64,000 nt of DNA. It comes from Lelliottia nimipressuralis (GTDB lineage: Bacteria; Pseudomonadota; Gammaproteobacteria; Enterobacterales; Enterobacteriaceae). The stretch covers positions 1-64,000 of the forward strand of contig NZ_SOMG01000002.1 of NCBI RefSeq assembly GCF_004402045.1. Direction: 5' to 3'. Below, in pieces: positions 41,315 through 50,970 of this stretch. The translations under genes and the position numbers were made by a program. The notes under the pieces were generated by a model. It saw nothing but the letters and a program-made list of their open reading frames with translations, ran no database searches and had not been told where the DNA came from. The first letter of the stretch is position 1; each line of letters opens with the position of its first letter.

Positions 41315-42202
41315 ATGGACATAAGAACGCTGCGCTATTTTGTCGAAGTGGTTCGCCAGCAGAGTTTTACCCGCGCAGCGGAGAAGTTGTTTGTTACCCA
41401 GCCCACCATCAGCAAGATGCTGAAAAACCTCGAAGATGAACTGAACTGTACCCTGCTGCTCCGCGACGGGCGCAAGCTGTTGCTGACCGACACCGGACGC
41501 GTGGTGTTCGAACGCGGGCTGGCGATTCTGGCAGAGTTCCGCCAGCTGGAAGCTGAGCTGGATGATATCAATCATCTGACCAAAGGAGTGCTTCGCCTCG
41601 GCATTCCACCGATGGTGGGGATGATGATGGCCGGGCCGATTAGCCTGTTTCGCCAGCGCTATCCCGGCGTTGAGCTGAAAATTTCGGAGTTTGGTGGGTT
41701 AACCGTCCAGCAGGCCGTCACTAACGGCGAGCTCGACGTCGCCATGACCGCCCTCCCCGTTGAGGAAGAGAGCGGTCTGGCGACGCTTCCTCTCTTTAGC
41801 CACCCGCTGTGCGTGCTGGTTCCCCGCTCCGGCGACTGGCTGAAGAGAGACTCGGTGAAACCTGAATTACTTGGCGAGCACCCTCTGCTGATCTACAACG
41901 AAGATTTCGCCCTCAGCCGCCAGCTGATGACGCTGTTTAATCAACATAACGTGAAGCCGCGCATTGCGGTGCGCAGCGGTCAGTGGGATTTCCTGGCGGC
42001 GATGGTGCAGGCCGGCGTGGGGATTGCCATCCTGCCGCAGCCGATTTGCGAGCGTCTGGATAAAAATACGCTGCGCTGGATCCCGCTGGAGAGCAAGTTG
42101 CACTGGCAGCTGGGGATGATCTGGCGCGAAGGGGTGTATTTGTCGCACAGCGCCCAGGCGTGGCTGGAGTGCTGTGAGGGGTTTTGGGTGCGGTCTGAAT
42201 AG
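41315..42202 (+). CDS. LysR-family regulator (CidR-like)
   Basis: A 295-residue LTTR: helix-turn-helix RAAEKLFVTQPTISKMLKNLE near residue 20, and a periplasmic-binding-like effector domain from about 90. It is divergent from cidAB-like genes, the same arrangement as cidR-cidABC in Gram-positives, and likely regulates them. AGGA lies ahead of the ATG. Confidence 0.87.
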   Translation: MDIRTLRYFVEVVRQQSFTRAAEKLFVTQPTISKMLKNLEDELNCTLLLRDGRKLLLTDTGRVVFERGLAILAEFRQLEAELDDINHLTKGVLRLGIPPMVGMMMAGPISLFRQRYPGVELKISEFGGLTVQQAVTNGELDVAMTALPVEEESGLATLPLFSHPLCVLVPRSGDWLKRDSVKPELLGEHPLLIYNEDFALSRQLMTLFNQHNVKPRIAVRSGQWDFLAAMVQAGVGIAILPQPICERLDKNTLRWIPLESKLHWQLGMIWREGVYLSHSAQAWLECCEGFWVRSE

Positions 42203-42275
42203 TGCCGGGCGGCGGCTTCGCCTGACCCGGCCTACGGTTCGAACGTAGGCCCGGTAAGCGTAGCGCCACCGGGCA
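42203..42275. repeat. REP pair (BIME) between the LysR gene and yjcE
   Basis: GCCGGGCGGCGGCTTCGCCT from 42204 and GTAGGCCCGGTAAGCGTAGC from 42245, inverted, between convergent genes. Confidence 0.85.
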
Positions 42276-42283
42276 AAAGCGCG

Positions 42284-43930
42284 TTACTGATTCTCTATCA
42301 ACAACGCTTCCAGCAGATCCAGATCGTGCAGCAGCTTTTGCAGCGTCTCGTTGCTGATCTGCCGCGTAGCGCGCAGGTGGTACAGCTCGGCACGCTCTGA
42401 GCGCAGCGCCGCCAGACGGAATCGACGCTCCAGGTTCTCCTCCTGCAACGAGCTTTCCACATCGTTACGCCCATCGGCACGGCGACGCAGGTTACCAATC
42501 ACGCGGGAACTGACCTCTGTCAGCAGCTGATTATCGATGTTCTCTTCCGCATCCGCGGCCAGGCGCTCTTCCATTTTCTGGATAGCGACAATCGCCACTT
42601 CGGCGGTGGCCGCACGCGCAATTCGCTCCTCTTTGTGCTGCTGGGTCGAATCACCCGCGTCGATATGCTGCAGCAAAATCGGCAGCATAATCACGCCGAC
42701 AAACAGGGAGAACAGAATCACGCCCGCCGCCAGGAACACCAGCTCGTAGCGCGCCGGGAAGACATCGCCCGTAGGCAGCAGCAGTGGAATAGAGAGCACA
42801 CCGGCAAGGGTGATCGCCCCGCGTACGCCAGCAAAGGAGGCAATCAGCAGCTCACGCGTTGTCCACGAGCCGAACTCCATCGGCTTTTTCTTCAGGAAGC
42901 GTACGCTGAAGTTTTTCATCGTCCACAGCCAGCCGAAACGCACCAGCATCAGCGCCAGGTAGATCAGCACGACGTCGGTAAACAGCATCCAGACCTCAAC
43001 GTTCGGGTCGGCTTCGGCCGCCACCAGCGAGGATTCCATAATGCCCGGCAGCTGCAGGCCCAACAGCAGAAATACCATGCCGTTAAACACGAATTCGAGC
43101 ATCGCCCAGGTACTGTTGGCGCGCAGGCGCATCGCCAGCGGCGCGCGGCGCATCACGCCGGAGCGGGTGATGGTCATCCCTGCCGCCACCGCCGCCAGAA
43201 TGCCCGACACGCCGATGTGTTCAGCAATCAGGTAGGAAGCAAACGGCAGCAGGAACAGCAATACGATCTGCGTCGCGGGTTCATCACCGCCCCAGCGGCT
43301 GAGGAAGCGCAGCGAGCGGCCGTACAGCCAGCTCACCACGAAGCCCGCCAGGATACCGCCAATGGCCACCTTAAAGAACTCCAGGGTCGCGCCGCCGACG
43401 GTAAAGACCATCGTGCCCATCGCAACGGCCACGGCAAATTTCAGGGCGACCAGGCCGGAGGCGTCATTCATCAGCGCCTCCCCCTGTAAAATCCCCATAA
43501 TTTTCTTCGGAATACGGCCTTCACCCACAATGCCGGAAAGCGCCACGGCATCGGTTGGCGACAGCACGGCGGCCAGCGCAAAAGCCGGAATTAACGGGAT
43601 GCCTGGTACGGCCCAGTAGATGAGAAAACCAATCCCGACCACGGTGACCACCACCAGCGCCAGCGCCAGGCCGAAGATCTCTCGCCCGTGCTCAAGGAAT
43701 TCGCGCGTGGGCGTTTTCCAGCCATCGGCAAACAGCAGTGGCGGGATAAACAGCACGAGGAACAGTTCCGGGTCGAACTCAACGTGCAGGCCAAACGTCG
43801 GCCACGCCAGCAGCGCGCCGATGGCAATTTGCATTAATGGCAGGGGGACCTGAAAGGGCAGTACGCGTGTAACCACCCCGGATAGCGAGACCACAAGGGT
43901 CATGATGAGTATTGTGAAGAAGATTTCCAT
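42284..43930 (-). CDS. yjcE: Na+/H+ antiporter, CPA1 family, YjcE
   Basis: A 548-residue CPA1 (NhaP/NHE-like) antiporter: about 12 membrane helices with LSPTDAVALSG and NDASGLVALKF motifs, then a cytoplasmic C-terminal helical domain of about 130 residues rich in charged residues. It matches E. coli YjcE, whose ion specificity is not settled. Confidence 0.95.
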   Translation of the reverse strand: MEIFFTILIMTLVVSLSGVVTRVLPFQVPLPLMQIAIGALLAWPTFGLHVEFDPELFLVLFIPPLLFADGWKTPTREFLEHGREIFGLALALVVVTVVGIGFLIYWAVPGIPLIPAFALAAVLSPTDAVALSGIVGEGRIPKKIMGILQGEALMNDASGLVALKFAVAVAMGTMVFTVGGATLEFFKVAIGGILAGFVVSWLYGRSLRFLSRWGGDEPATQIVLLFLLPFASYLIAEHIGVSGILAAVAAGMTITRSGVMRRAPLAMRLRANSTWAMLEFVFNGMVFLLLGLQLPGIMESSLVAAEADPNVEVWMLFTDVVLIYLALMLVRFGWLWTMKNFSVRFLKKKPMEFGSWTTRELLIASFAGVRGAITLAGVLSIPLLLPTGDVFPARYELVFLAAGVILFSLFVGVIMLPILLQHIDAGDSTQQHKEERIARAATAEVAIVAIQKMEERLAADAEENIDNQLLTEVSSRVIGNLRRRADGRNDVESSLQEENLERRFRLAALRSERAELYHLRATRQISNETLQKLLHDLDLLEALLIENQ

Positions 43931-44036
43931 GCGTTCCCTGTTTGCTGTGTTGCTTATGTACTACGGAAGGCGTCGTGCCTTTCATTCTATCTTCCCCAGA
44001 GTAACGTAAAAGGCAACAGGATGAGTCCTGAAAATA

Positions 44037-44064
44037 AAAACGGGCGGCCTGAGCCACCCGTTTT
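44037..44064 (-). terminator. ghxP terminator
   Basis: On the minus strand, AAAACGGGTGG pairs with CCGCCCGTTTT across a short loop, followed by TATTTT. It lies about 17 bases after the ghxP stop. Confidence 0.8.
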
Positions 44065-44080
44065 CGCATCAAAGGACAAC

Positions 44081-45430
44081 TTAGATTGCCCAGCCGCCCG
44101 CGTAGAATGCCACCAGCGCAACAGCGATGACCACGGTGCCGACGTTCAGCTTGCGCCATTCACCGGAGACCAGACGACCAATCACCAGCGACGCGAAACC
44201 GATCATAATGCCGGTAACAATGTTACAGGTCAGCACGATAAAGACCGCGGTAATCAGGCCAGACATGGCGTCCACGAAATCCGCAAAGTCGATTTTCGCC
44301 ACGTTGCTCAGCATCAGCAGACCAACATACATCAGCGCTGGTGCGGTCGCGTACGCCGGAACCAGATAGGAGAGCGGAGAGAGGAACAGGATCAGCATGA
44401 ACAGCACGCCGACGGTGATCGCCGTCAGGCCGGTTTTACCGCCCGCCGCCGTACCCGCTGCGGACTCGATGTACACTGCCGCAGGTGCCGCGCCCACCAG
44501 GCCAGAGAAGACGCTGCTCAGGGAGTCGGTGGTCAGCGCTTTGCCGCCATCAATAATCTGACCGTCTTTATCCAGCAGGTTTGCCTGGCCCGCGACGGCA
44601 CGAATGGTACCGGTCGCGTCAAATACGGCGGTCATCACCAGCGCCAGCACGCTTGGCAGGATCACCGGATTCAGCGCGCCGACGATATCCAGGCTGCCAA
44701 TCAGGGAGTTGCCTTTGTCATCGCTCAGCGACGGCATAGCGAAAATACCGGAGAAGTGGACGTTCGGATCGAAAATCAGGCCGACAATGGAAACGCCGAT
44801 AATCGTCAGCAGAATGCCGCCCGGGACTTTCAGTTTTTCCAGACCGATAATCACCGCCAGACCGATAAGCGACATAATCACCGGGAAGCTGGCGAAATGA
44901 CCCAGCGCCACCGGCAGACCCTCCAGCGGGTTCTTGATAACCAGACCGACGCCGTTAGCGGCGATCAGCAACAGGAACAGGCCGATGCCGATACCGGTAC
45001 CGTGCGCCACGCCCTGCGGCAGGTTGCGCAAAATCCAGCTACGGATGCCGGTTGCTGAAATAACGGTAAACAGCACGCCCATCAGGAATACGGCGCCCAG
45101 CGCAACCGGTACGCTAATGTGCTGGCCCAGCACCAGGCTGAACGCGGTGAAAGCGGTCAGAGAGATAGCGCAACCAATCGCCAGCGGCAGGTTCGCCCAC
45201 AGGCCCATCACGATAGAGCCCACGCCGGCCACAAGGCAGGTCGCCACAAAGACAGCCGCTGGCGGGAAGCCCGCTTTGCCCAGCATGCCCGGCACAACGA
45301 TGACGGAGTAAACCATCGCCAGAAACGTTGTCAAACCGGCAACGATTTCCTGGCGCACGGTGCTGCCGCGAGCCGAAATTTTAAACATGGCGTCAAGTGA
45401 ACCGCCAGTACGCGCAGATGGCGTAGACAT
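44081..45430 (-). CDS. ghxP: guanine/hypoxanthine permease GhxP
   Basis: A 449-residue NCS2/AzgA-like purine permease matching E. coli GhxP (YjcD): many membrane segments with [16 protein letters not shown] near the N-terminus and the family motif [15 protein letters not shown]. The start at 45430 ([10 protein letters not shown]) matches E. coli; an ATG nine bases upstream is in frame. It is regulated by PurR in E. coli; three PurR-like boxes lie upstream here. Confidence 0.95.
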   Translation of the reverse strand: MSTPSARTGGSLDAMFKISARGSTVRQEIVAGLTTFLAMVYSVIVVPGMLGKAGFPPAAVFVATCLVAGVGSIVMGLWANLPLAIGCAISLTAFTAFSLVLGQHISVPVALGAVFLMGVLFTVISATGIRSWILRNLPQGVAHGTGIGIGLFLLLIAANGVGLVIKNPLEGLPVALGHFASFPVIMSLIGLAVIIGLEKLKVPGGILLTIIGVSIVGLIFDPNVHFSGIFAMPSLSDDKGNSLIGSLDIVGALNPVILPSVLALVMTAVFDATGTIRAVAGQANLLDKDGQIIDGGKALTTDSLSSVFSGLVGAAPAAVYIESAAGTAAGGKTGLTAITVGVLFMLILFLSPLSYLVPAYATAPALMYVGLLMLSNVAKIDFADFVDAMSGLITAVFIVLTCNIVTGIMIGFASLVIGRLVSGEWRKLNVGTVVIAVALVAFYAGGWAI

Positions 45431-45543
45431 AGAAAACATCCCCTGAGAGTTTTTTAGGAAGCCCGTAAGCGAGGTGGAGACGCCACTGCCAGCTAAACGT
45501 CAAATCCTTGTGTTGCGTTTGCGACGAAAGGGCGTCACAAAAA

Positions 45544-45702
45544 AAGCAAACGTTTAGCTCCGCGCTTACAAACGGGTGGTCAAATTAAGGCAAACGATTA
45601 TCTAGCCTAATCCCCGCCCTTTTCAACTGAACTTTCTCGTTTTTCGCTAAAATTCACTTATGACGCTGAAGAAATAAACAGAGGATGCGCAAACGTTATC
45701 GT
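45544..45702. promoter_or_regulatory. cluster of three PurR-like operators upstream of ghxP
   Basis: AAGCAAACGTTTAGCT (45544-45559), AGGCAAACGATTATCT (45588-45603) and GCGCAAACGTTATCGT (45687-45702) match the PurR palindrome ACGCAAACGTTTGCGT at 12, 11 and 12 of 16 positions. E. coli ghxP is a known PurR target. The third lies close to the end of the GST-family gene. Confidence 0.65.
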
Positions 45703-45724
45703 CTATGCGCAATTTGTTTACATT

Positions 45725-46396
45725 TCAATCCTCACCCGGGATAGATAACGGGCCACATTGTTGCAGCGTTTTTTGCCAGCCGGGGCTGTTCTCGACCTTT
45801 GTCTTCCATGCCTGAATATGCGGCAGATTAGGAATACCGCCGCGTGCCAGCAGGGCAAAGATCGGGAAACTCATCTGAATGTCGGCCATGCTGAGCGTAT
45901 CCCCGGCAAACCAGCTGTTTGCAGCAAGATGTGACTCAATAAAGCGCGCATGGGTTTCCAGCTGACGGTTGAGATACGCTTTCTGCACCCCCTGACCCAG
46001 CGCTTTGCCCAGGGTTCTGATACCAAACGGCACGGGCGGCTTGCCGAGGCTGTTGAAGACCAGCTTCATTAACAGCAGCGGCATCAGCGATCCTTCAGCG
46101 TAATGCAGCCAGAAGCGGTATTGCACCTTATGCGCCGGATCTAAAGGCTTAAGCCGCGACTCGGGATCGTACGTTTCCTGCAGGTACTCCAGAATGGCGC
46201 CTGACTCCGCAAGGATCAGTCCGTTATCTTCAATGACCGGTGATTTGCCCAACGGATGCACCCTTTTGAGGGACTCCGGTGCCAGCATGTTCTTTTCGCG
46301 TTGGTAGTGAACGATCTCATACGGCAGAGCGAGTTCTTCCAGCGCCCAGATCACGCGGTGCGAGCGCGACTGGTTAAGGTGGTGTACCGTGAGCAT
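45725..46396 (-). CDS. glutathione S-transferase family protein
   Basis: A 223-residue soluble GST-fold protein. The N-terminal thioredoxin-like domain has NQSRSHRVIWALEEL (a Ser near residue 10-12 as probable catalytic residue), the cis-Pro motif KSPVIEDNG and ILAESGAILEYLQETY; the helical C-terminal domain follows with AGDTLSMADIQMSFP. It is not in the K-12 order at this point. Substrate unknown. Confidence 0.88.
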   Translation of the reverse strand: MLTVHHLNQSRSHRVIWALEELALPYEIVHYQREKNMLAPESLKRVHPLGKSPVIEDNGLILAESGAILEYLQETYDPESRLKPLDPAHKVQYRFWLHYAEGSLMPLLLMKLVFNSLGKPPVPFGIRTLGKALGQGVQKAYLNRQLETHARFIESHLAANSWFAGDTLSMADIQMSFPIFALLARGGIPNLPHIQAWKTKVENSPGWQKTLQQCGPLSIPGED

Positions 46397-46516
46397 GGTT
46401 TTCTCCTGTTATTCATACTTTTTAACTATAGAAAATCGAACAACACCGCGAAAAAAATTCGTCTAAAAAACGGTCAACGCGGCTGGCGAAAAAACGGGTC
46501 TTGCATAGAATTAAAG

Positions 46517-46660
46517 TGTCAGCACAATCCGGAACCTCCCCAACCCGCTCGACACGAGGGGTGCTGACGTCGGGGGAAACCCTCCCGTGAACCAGCGGGA
46601 TAGAGTGAAAGACAAAGACCGGGAAAAACTAAAGCGCCCTTATGTGGCGCTTTAGTTCTT
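46517..46660 (+). ncRNA. sraL: small RNA SraL (RyjA)
   Basis: The sequence from 46517 matches enterobacterial SraL as I know it, including AGCACAATCCGGAACCTCCC, AACCCGCTCGAC, GGTGCTGACGTCGGGGGAAA and the terminator hairpin ACTAAAGCGCC / GGCGCTTTAGT (46628-46656) with a T run. Position and strand also agree: between soxR and ghxP, opposite to both. A TAGAAT -10 box (46506-46511) fits its sigma-S dependence. In Salmonella SraL represses tig and protects rho mRNA from autoregulation. Confidence 0.85.
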
Positions 46661-46676
46661 TATATATGCGGGGTTT

Positions 46677-46753
46677 TGCCGGGTGGCGGCTGCGCCTTAC
46701 CCGGCCTACATTTGACGGTTTGGTAGGCCGGGTAAGCGAAGCGCCACCCGGCG
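46677..46753. repeat. REP pair (BIME) between sraL and soxR
   Basis: TGCCGGGTGGCGGCTGCGCC from 46677 and GGTAGGCCGGGTAAGCGAAG from 46722, in inverted orientation downstream of soxR. Confidence 0.85.
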
Positions 46754-46771
46754 AATGGGCTACACGCACGC

Positions 46772-47230
46772 TCAATCCTCTTCCAGCAACCGCGCCCCTG
46801 TCCCCTGCTCGCCCAGCCGGTCTCCCGGGTTACGCAGCGGACAATCGCTACGAGACAAACAGCCGCAGCCAATGCAGCCATCCAGCTCGTCACGCAGTGC
46901 GACCAGCGTATGGATACGCCTGTCCAGTTCTTCACGCCACTGGGATGAGAGCTCCTTCCACTCTTTCGGGCTCAGCGTATGCCCTTCCGGCAGCACGCCA
47001 AAGGCTTCGCCAATGGTGGCCAGGGGAATTCCGATTCGTTGCGCAATTTTAATAATCGCCACGTAGCGGAGCACGTCGCGGGTATAGCGACGCTGGTTTC
47101 CCCCGTTACGGATACTCTTGATTAACCCTTTGCTTTCATAGAAGTGGAGCGCCGATACGGCAACGCCGCTTCGCTTTGCCACTTCACCAGGGGTTAATAG
47201 CGCTTTAATTCGCGGCAATCTCTTTTCCAT
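46772..47230 (-). CDS. soxR: redox-sensing MerR-family activator SoxR
   Basis: A 152-residue dimeric regulator: MerR winged helix ([21 protein letters not shown]), a dimerisation helix, and the 2Fe-2S cluster motif with Cys119, Cys122, Cys124 and Cys130 at the same positions as E. coli SoxR. When redox-cycling compounds oxidise the cluster it activates soxS. It is divergent from soxS. Confidence 0.98.
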   Translation of the reverse strand: MEKRLPRIKALLTPGEVAKRSGVAVSALHFYESKGLIKSIRNGGNQRRYTRDVLRYVAIIKIAQRIGIPLATIGEAFGVLPEGHTLSPKEWKELSSQWREELDRRIHTLVALRDELDGCIGCGCLSRSDCPLRNPGDRLGEQGTGARLLEED

Positions 47231-47238
47231 AAAACCTC

Positions 47239-47269
47239 TTTACCTCAAGTTAACTTGAGGAATTATACT
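47239..47269 (+). promoter_or_regulatory. soxS promoter with SoxR operator
   Basis: TTTACC (-35, 47239-47244) and TATACT (-10, 47264-47269) are 19 bases apart, the overlong spacing typical of MerR-type promoters. The perfect 18-base palindrome CCTCAAGTTAACTTGAGG (47243-47260) between them is the SoxR site. Confidence 0.93.
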
Positions 47270-47328
47270 CCCCCGCAGAGAAAACGACGAATTAACCGAG
47301 ATAGTTGTATCTACAGAGGGGCAACCTT

Positions 47329-47655
47329 ATGTCGCATCAGCAGATTATTCAGACACTTATTGAATGGATTGATGAACATATCGACCAACCGTTGAACATT
47401 GATGTGGTCGCGAAAAAGTCGGGCTATTCGAAATGGTATTTACAGAGAATGTTCCGTACGGTTATGCATCAGACGCTGGGGGAGTACATTCGTCAGCGCA
47501 GGCTGCTGCTGGCGGCGCAGGCGTTACGCTCAACGCAGCGGCCGATTTTTGATATCGCGATGGATCTTGGCTACGTGTCGCAACAGACCTTTTCCCGCGT
47601 GTTTCGCCGCGAGTTTGACCGCACGCCGAGCGATTATCGCCACCAGTTGAATTAA
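47329..47655 (+). CDS. soxS: superoxide response activator SoxS (AraC family)
   Basis: A 108-residue protein made of just the two AraC-type helix-turn-helix motifs (IDVVAKKSGYSKWYLQRMF and IFDIAMDLGYVSQQTFSRVF). SoxS activates superoxide and drug defence genes (sodA, zwf, acrAB, micF). The start at 47329 (MSHQQIIQTL) follows GAGGGGCAA and matches E. coli. Confidence 0.98.
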   Translation: MSHQQIIQTLIEWIDEHIDQPLNIDVVAKKSGYSKWYLQRMFRTVMHQTLGEYIRQRRLLLAAQALRSTQRPIFDIAMDLGYVSQQTFSRVFRREFDRTPSDYRHQLN

Positions 47656-47661
47656 TGATTC

Positions 47662-49227
47662 TCAGTGCAAAGGTTGCTGCTGCCAGGTCATAAATTCCTG
47701 CGGCGGCATCGCTTTCGCGAAGTGCCATCCCTGACAATACTGAACGCCGCGCTTCAACAGCCAGCTCACCTGCTCTGCCGTCTCTACCCCTTCCGCAATG
47801 GTTTTAAGCCGCAGGCTTTGGGCCATCTCGATAATATGCTCGGCGATAAGGTGGCTGGTACTGTTGGTCGTTAAGGTATCGATAAACGATTTATCGATTT
47901 TCAGAATATCCACGTTCAGCGAGTAGAGGTTGTGTAGGTTCGAGTAACCGGTACCGAAGTCATCGATCGCGACTTCATAACCCGCCTGACGGAAAGCCTG
48001 AATCACTGGCGTGGTTTTTGGCACATCGATAAAACCGCGTTCCGTCACTTCAATTTTGATTTGCTGCGCGCGGACGGCATAGTGGCGGGCCTTGTCAGAA
48101 ATCATGGAGATCAACCGCGAGGAGTGGAAATCCGTGGCCGACAGGTTAATCGAAATATAGAGATGCGGATGCTCGGCCAGGAAATGGCCCAGATCGCTGA
48201 ACATCTCCTCTACGACATAGTCCGTAATCCGCTCGCTCATGCCCTCTTTTTCCGCCAGCGGAATAAACTCAGCCGGGCTCATCACCTGCCCGTTAAAACC
48301 AGGCCAGCGTAACAATGCCTCCGCGCCCACACACTGATTATTCTTGATATCAATAATCGGCTGGTAGTGCACGCAAAGCTGACGTTTGTTCAACGCCCGG
48401 TGCAACAAGCGACCTGGCGAATTAAGCTCACGATGGGTACGGGACCATACCAGCAAAATAATAATACTGCAGATCATACCCAGCGGCAGCGTCAAGGTCG
48501 CCTGATGATAAAGCGTTTCATAAAAGCGTTTATTTGATGTCGACACAATAGCCGCAATAGGTCTTTTGACCGATTTTACGACCGTATAAAAGCGGTTATC
48601 TTTTTGAAATACCGATTCCTTATCTCGAATCATCGAATTTAATAAAGAAATATTGGCTTTCGGGCTGACGGAAAAGAACGCATTGGTTACCGTGTCGTAC
48701 ACTCCCCACGAGAGAGAATGATCCGCGGACATGACTTCGCTGTATGACAGCGGATTGACGACCACCACATAATTTCCGCGCTGCATATATGTCATTTTAT
48801 AGCCAGTATAAAATGGGGTATCGCGATAATAATAGATTGCGACGTCAGGTTTACGCGTGTAATTAGCAACGGGAATGGCGTAGGGTTGATCCGGCGTAAA
48901 AATGGTCGAACAAAGAAAATTCTGACCTTCTGCATAAATTAAATCGGCAACAAACAGTCGGCCACGAACAACGTTCAACATATATTGACGGTGTCCCGGC
49001 GTACAACGTTCACCCTGATATTTTTCAGCCTCGTCGCGGGCCAGATCAACCTGCTGAATAACCAGCTCGGTCTTGTCTAAAGCCAGTTCAGCAAATGTGC
49101 GTAGCTGGGCGCTTGTTTCAGATACGGCTCTAAGCTGGGCAAACCATAGCGCAAGCATCACCGGCAGCATAACTACCATGATGATCCCTACCACCCTGAG
49201 CATCTTGCGCCGCGCGCTACGATTCAT
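47662..49227 (-). CDS. pdeC: c-di-GMP phosphodiesterase PdeC (CSS-EAL)
   Basis: A 521-residue inner-membrane protein: membrane segment about 10-30, periplasmic CSS domain with the Cys-Ser-Ser motif (FLCSTIF here, with Thr as third residue), second membrane segment near 250-270, and a C-terminal EAL phosphodiesterase domain (AEALLRW, INLSATDFH, EVTERGF, IDDFGTGYSN, DILKIDKSF, AEGVET). The periplasmic cysteines link activity to DsbA/DsbB-type redox state in E. coli. The start at 49227 (MNRSARRKML) is preferred over one 27 codons upstream. Confidence 0.93.
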   Translation of the reverse strand: MNRSARRKMLRVVGIIMVVMLPVMLALWFAQLRAVSETSAQLRTFAELALDKTELVIQQVDLARDEAEKYQGERCTPGHRQYMLNVVRGRLFVADLIYAEGQNFLCSTIFTPDQPYAIPVANYTRKPDVAIYYYRDTPFYTGYKMTYMQRGNYVVVVNPLSYSEVMSADHSLSWGVYDTVTNAFFSVSPKANISLLNSMIRDKESVFQKDNRFYTVVKSVKRPIAAIVSTSNKRFYETLYHQATLTLPLGMICSIIILLVWSRTHRELNSPGRLLHRALNKRQLCVHYQPIIDIKNNQCVGAEALLRWPGFNGQVMSPAEFIPLAEKEGMSERITDYVVEEMFSDLGHFLAEHPHLYISINLSATDFHSSRLISMISDKARHYAVRAQQIKIEVTERGFIDVPKTTPVIQAFRQAGYEVAIDDFGTGYSNLHNLYSLNVDILKIDKSFIDTLTTNSTSHLIAEHIIEMAQSLRLKTIAEGVETAEQVSWLLKRGVQYCQGWHFAKAMPPQEFMTWQQQPLH

Positions 49228-49566
49228 TTCCCGCCCTATATCCCTGCATGTTGTACGCCTGTAGTAATGAAGGCCGGATGCTTTGTTAAACAGGTGATTA
49301 CGTTGCATGAATCATGCGAAGTTAGCAACTGACTTTTAGTATTAAAAATCTTAAATTTCGTTATGACGATAATATTTTCCCGTAAGTTAAACTGTAAGTA
49401 TTCGTGCCGTTTCAATTAAGGAAAATAATTATCCAGCCCGCAAGGGCGGTGGGAAGATAACACAACAGACGATTGTTGATTAAGCCAAACTTGTGGCAGC
49501 GCGAAAAAAGCACAACCTTACTATGACATTTCACGCTATTTGTTCGGGCGTATTTTGTTCGCTGAT

Positions 49567-50970
49567 TTATAAATAATCAGCCGCCACTACCGTTTTTCCT
49601 CGCCCCGTCTGCTTGGCCTCATATAATGCTTTATCGGCACGCCTCAGTAAGGCTGAAGTATCCTGCTGTTCTCCGCAGACTTCCACGACCCCTGCGCTAA
49701 ACGACAGCGACAGTTTTCTCTCATCCACTATCAGCGGATTGGTTTCCAGAACGGTGCGCAACCTGGCGGACAGCTGTGCTGCGCCCTTGCCGTCAGTTTG
49801 CGCCAGCAGGAGCAAAAACTCTTCGCCTCCCACGCGCCCTAACGCTGAGTCTGAAGGGACTAATTCGCGCACAGAATTACAAAAATGAAGCAGCGCTGCA
49901 TCGCCCACCGGGTGTCCCCATTCATCGTTGATCTGTTTGAAAAAATCCAGATCGAACATCAGGATACAAAAATGGCTGTTAACCTCCTGCCTGGCATTGG
50001 CCTCCAGCGCGAGTTCCAGCTGCTGCAAAATCGCCGAACGGTTATAGCAGCCGGTAAGATCGTCTGTGGTGGCTTTTACCTCCAGCTGCTGTTCGGCTTT
50101 TTTCCGCTCGGTAATATCCAGCCCAATATTGAGGATAGAGTTGTCTGGCAACAGAATGTTTGACCACAGTACCGTCAACGGGGTGCCGTCTTTACGTAGC
50201 GGATGCCACTCATACATATCCTTAAGCGGTGAGACATTGACCGACTCCCTAACCCGCCGCCGCTCTTCGGGGTCGGGGTAAAACAGCGAAAGCGGATCGG
50301 CATGCTCAGCGATCTCCGCCATCGTCCAGCCGAATACTTTTTCACATTCGGCATTCCACAGCACGCAGCGGTTGAATTTGTCGAAAGAGTTCATTAAAAC
50401 CGGGGCACGTTCAAACAGAGTCTTATATTGCGTCACGACACGCTTCATTTCCTGCGCGGTTTTCTCACGGGCAATAATTTCCGCAAAGTAGTCTTTTAAT
50501 TTTTCCACCAGCACCACGACGATATTTTTCAGAATCGGCAGCGAATAAAGTCTTTCATTAAACGCTAAAAAGAAATAGCCGCTACAGTGCCAGTTATGGG
50601 TTGAAAGCTTGCACAGCACACCGCTTTGCAGTTGCGCATAGCCGGGGTGCTGATGAGGAAATAACGCGCGGCCAATATTCTCTTTCCAGTAGACAACCCG
50701 CCACGATCGAGGGTGCCGCTGGAGCAGGGTATCCGCAAGGAAATCAGCCACCTCGAAGGGATGGCAGGTCATCTCTCCGGCACAGACCACGCGCTGCAGC
50801 CCGTCATCACCGTTAACACTCACCCAGGCAAGACTTGCTCCCAGGGCCCGGCTGATGGTCTCCAGCATATCGGCCAGAGAACATTGAGCATGAAGCTGGG
50901 GCATCAGTTTTGCCAGCGCATGCAACGCCTGCATGCTGTCATTAACAATCTCACGTCGGTTTTCTTTCAT
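49567..50970 (-). CDS. GAF-PAS-GGDEF diguanylate cyclase
   Basis: A 467-residue protein with no clear membrane segment. It has an N-terminal GAF-like domain (about 10-170), a PAS domain with C-terminal PAC motif (about 185-300, ending in NIGLDITERKKAEQQ), and a GGDEF domain (about 300-467) with DLTGCYNR, DLDFFKQIND and the active-site GGEEF. The inhibitory I-site RxxD is absent. It is inserted between pdeC and yjcB relative to K-12, so making and breaking of c-di-GMP are encoded side by side. The sensory signal is unknown. Confidence 0.87.
   Translation of the reverse strand: MKENRREIVNDSMQALHALAKLMPQLHAQCSLADMLETISRALGASLAWVSVNGDDGLQRVVCAGEMTCHPFEVADFLADTLLQRHPRSWRVVYWKENIGRALFPHQHPGYAQLQSGVLCKLSTHNWHCSGYFFLAFNERLYSLPILKNIVVVLVEKLKDYFAEIIAREKTAQEMKRVVTQYKTLFERAPVLMNSFDKFNRCVLWNAECEKVFGWTMAEIAEHADPLSLFYPDPEERRRVRESVNVSPLKDMYEWHPLRKDGTPLTVLWSNILLPDNSILNIGLDITERKKAEQQLEVKATTDDLTGCYNRSAILQQLELALEANARQEVNSHFCILMFDLDFFKQINDEWGHPVGDAALLHFCNSVRELVPSDSALGRVGGEEFLLLLAQTDGKGAAQLSARLRTVLETNPLIVDERKLSLSFSAGVVEVCGEQQDTSALLRRADKALYEAKQTGRGKTVVAADYL

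Noticed and set aside
42635..43489. 284-codon plus-strand frame over yjcE
   Set aside because: Shadow frame rich in His, Gln and Arg, opposite a well-supported antiporter gene.
44021..45058. 345-codon open frame on the plus strand
   Set aside because: It is antisense to ghxP and has the same shadow composition; no ribosome site or motif.
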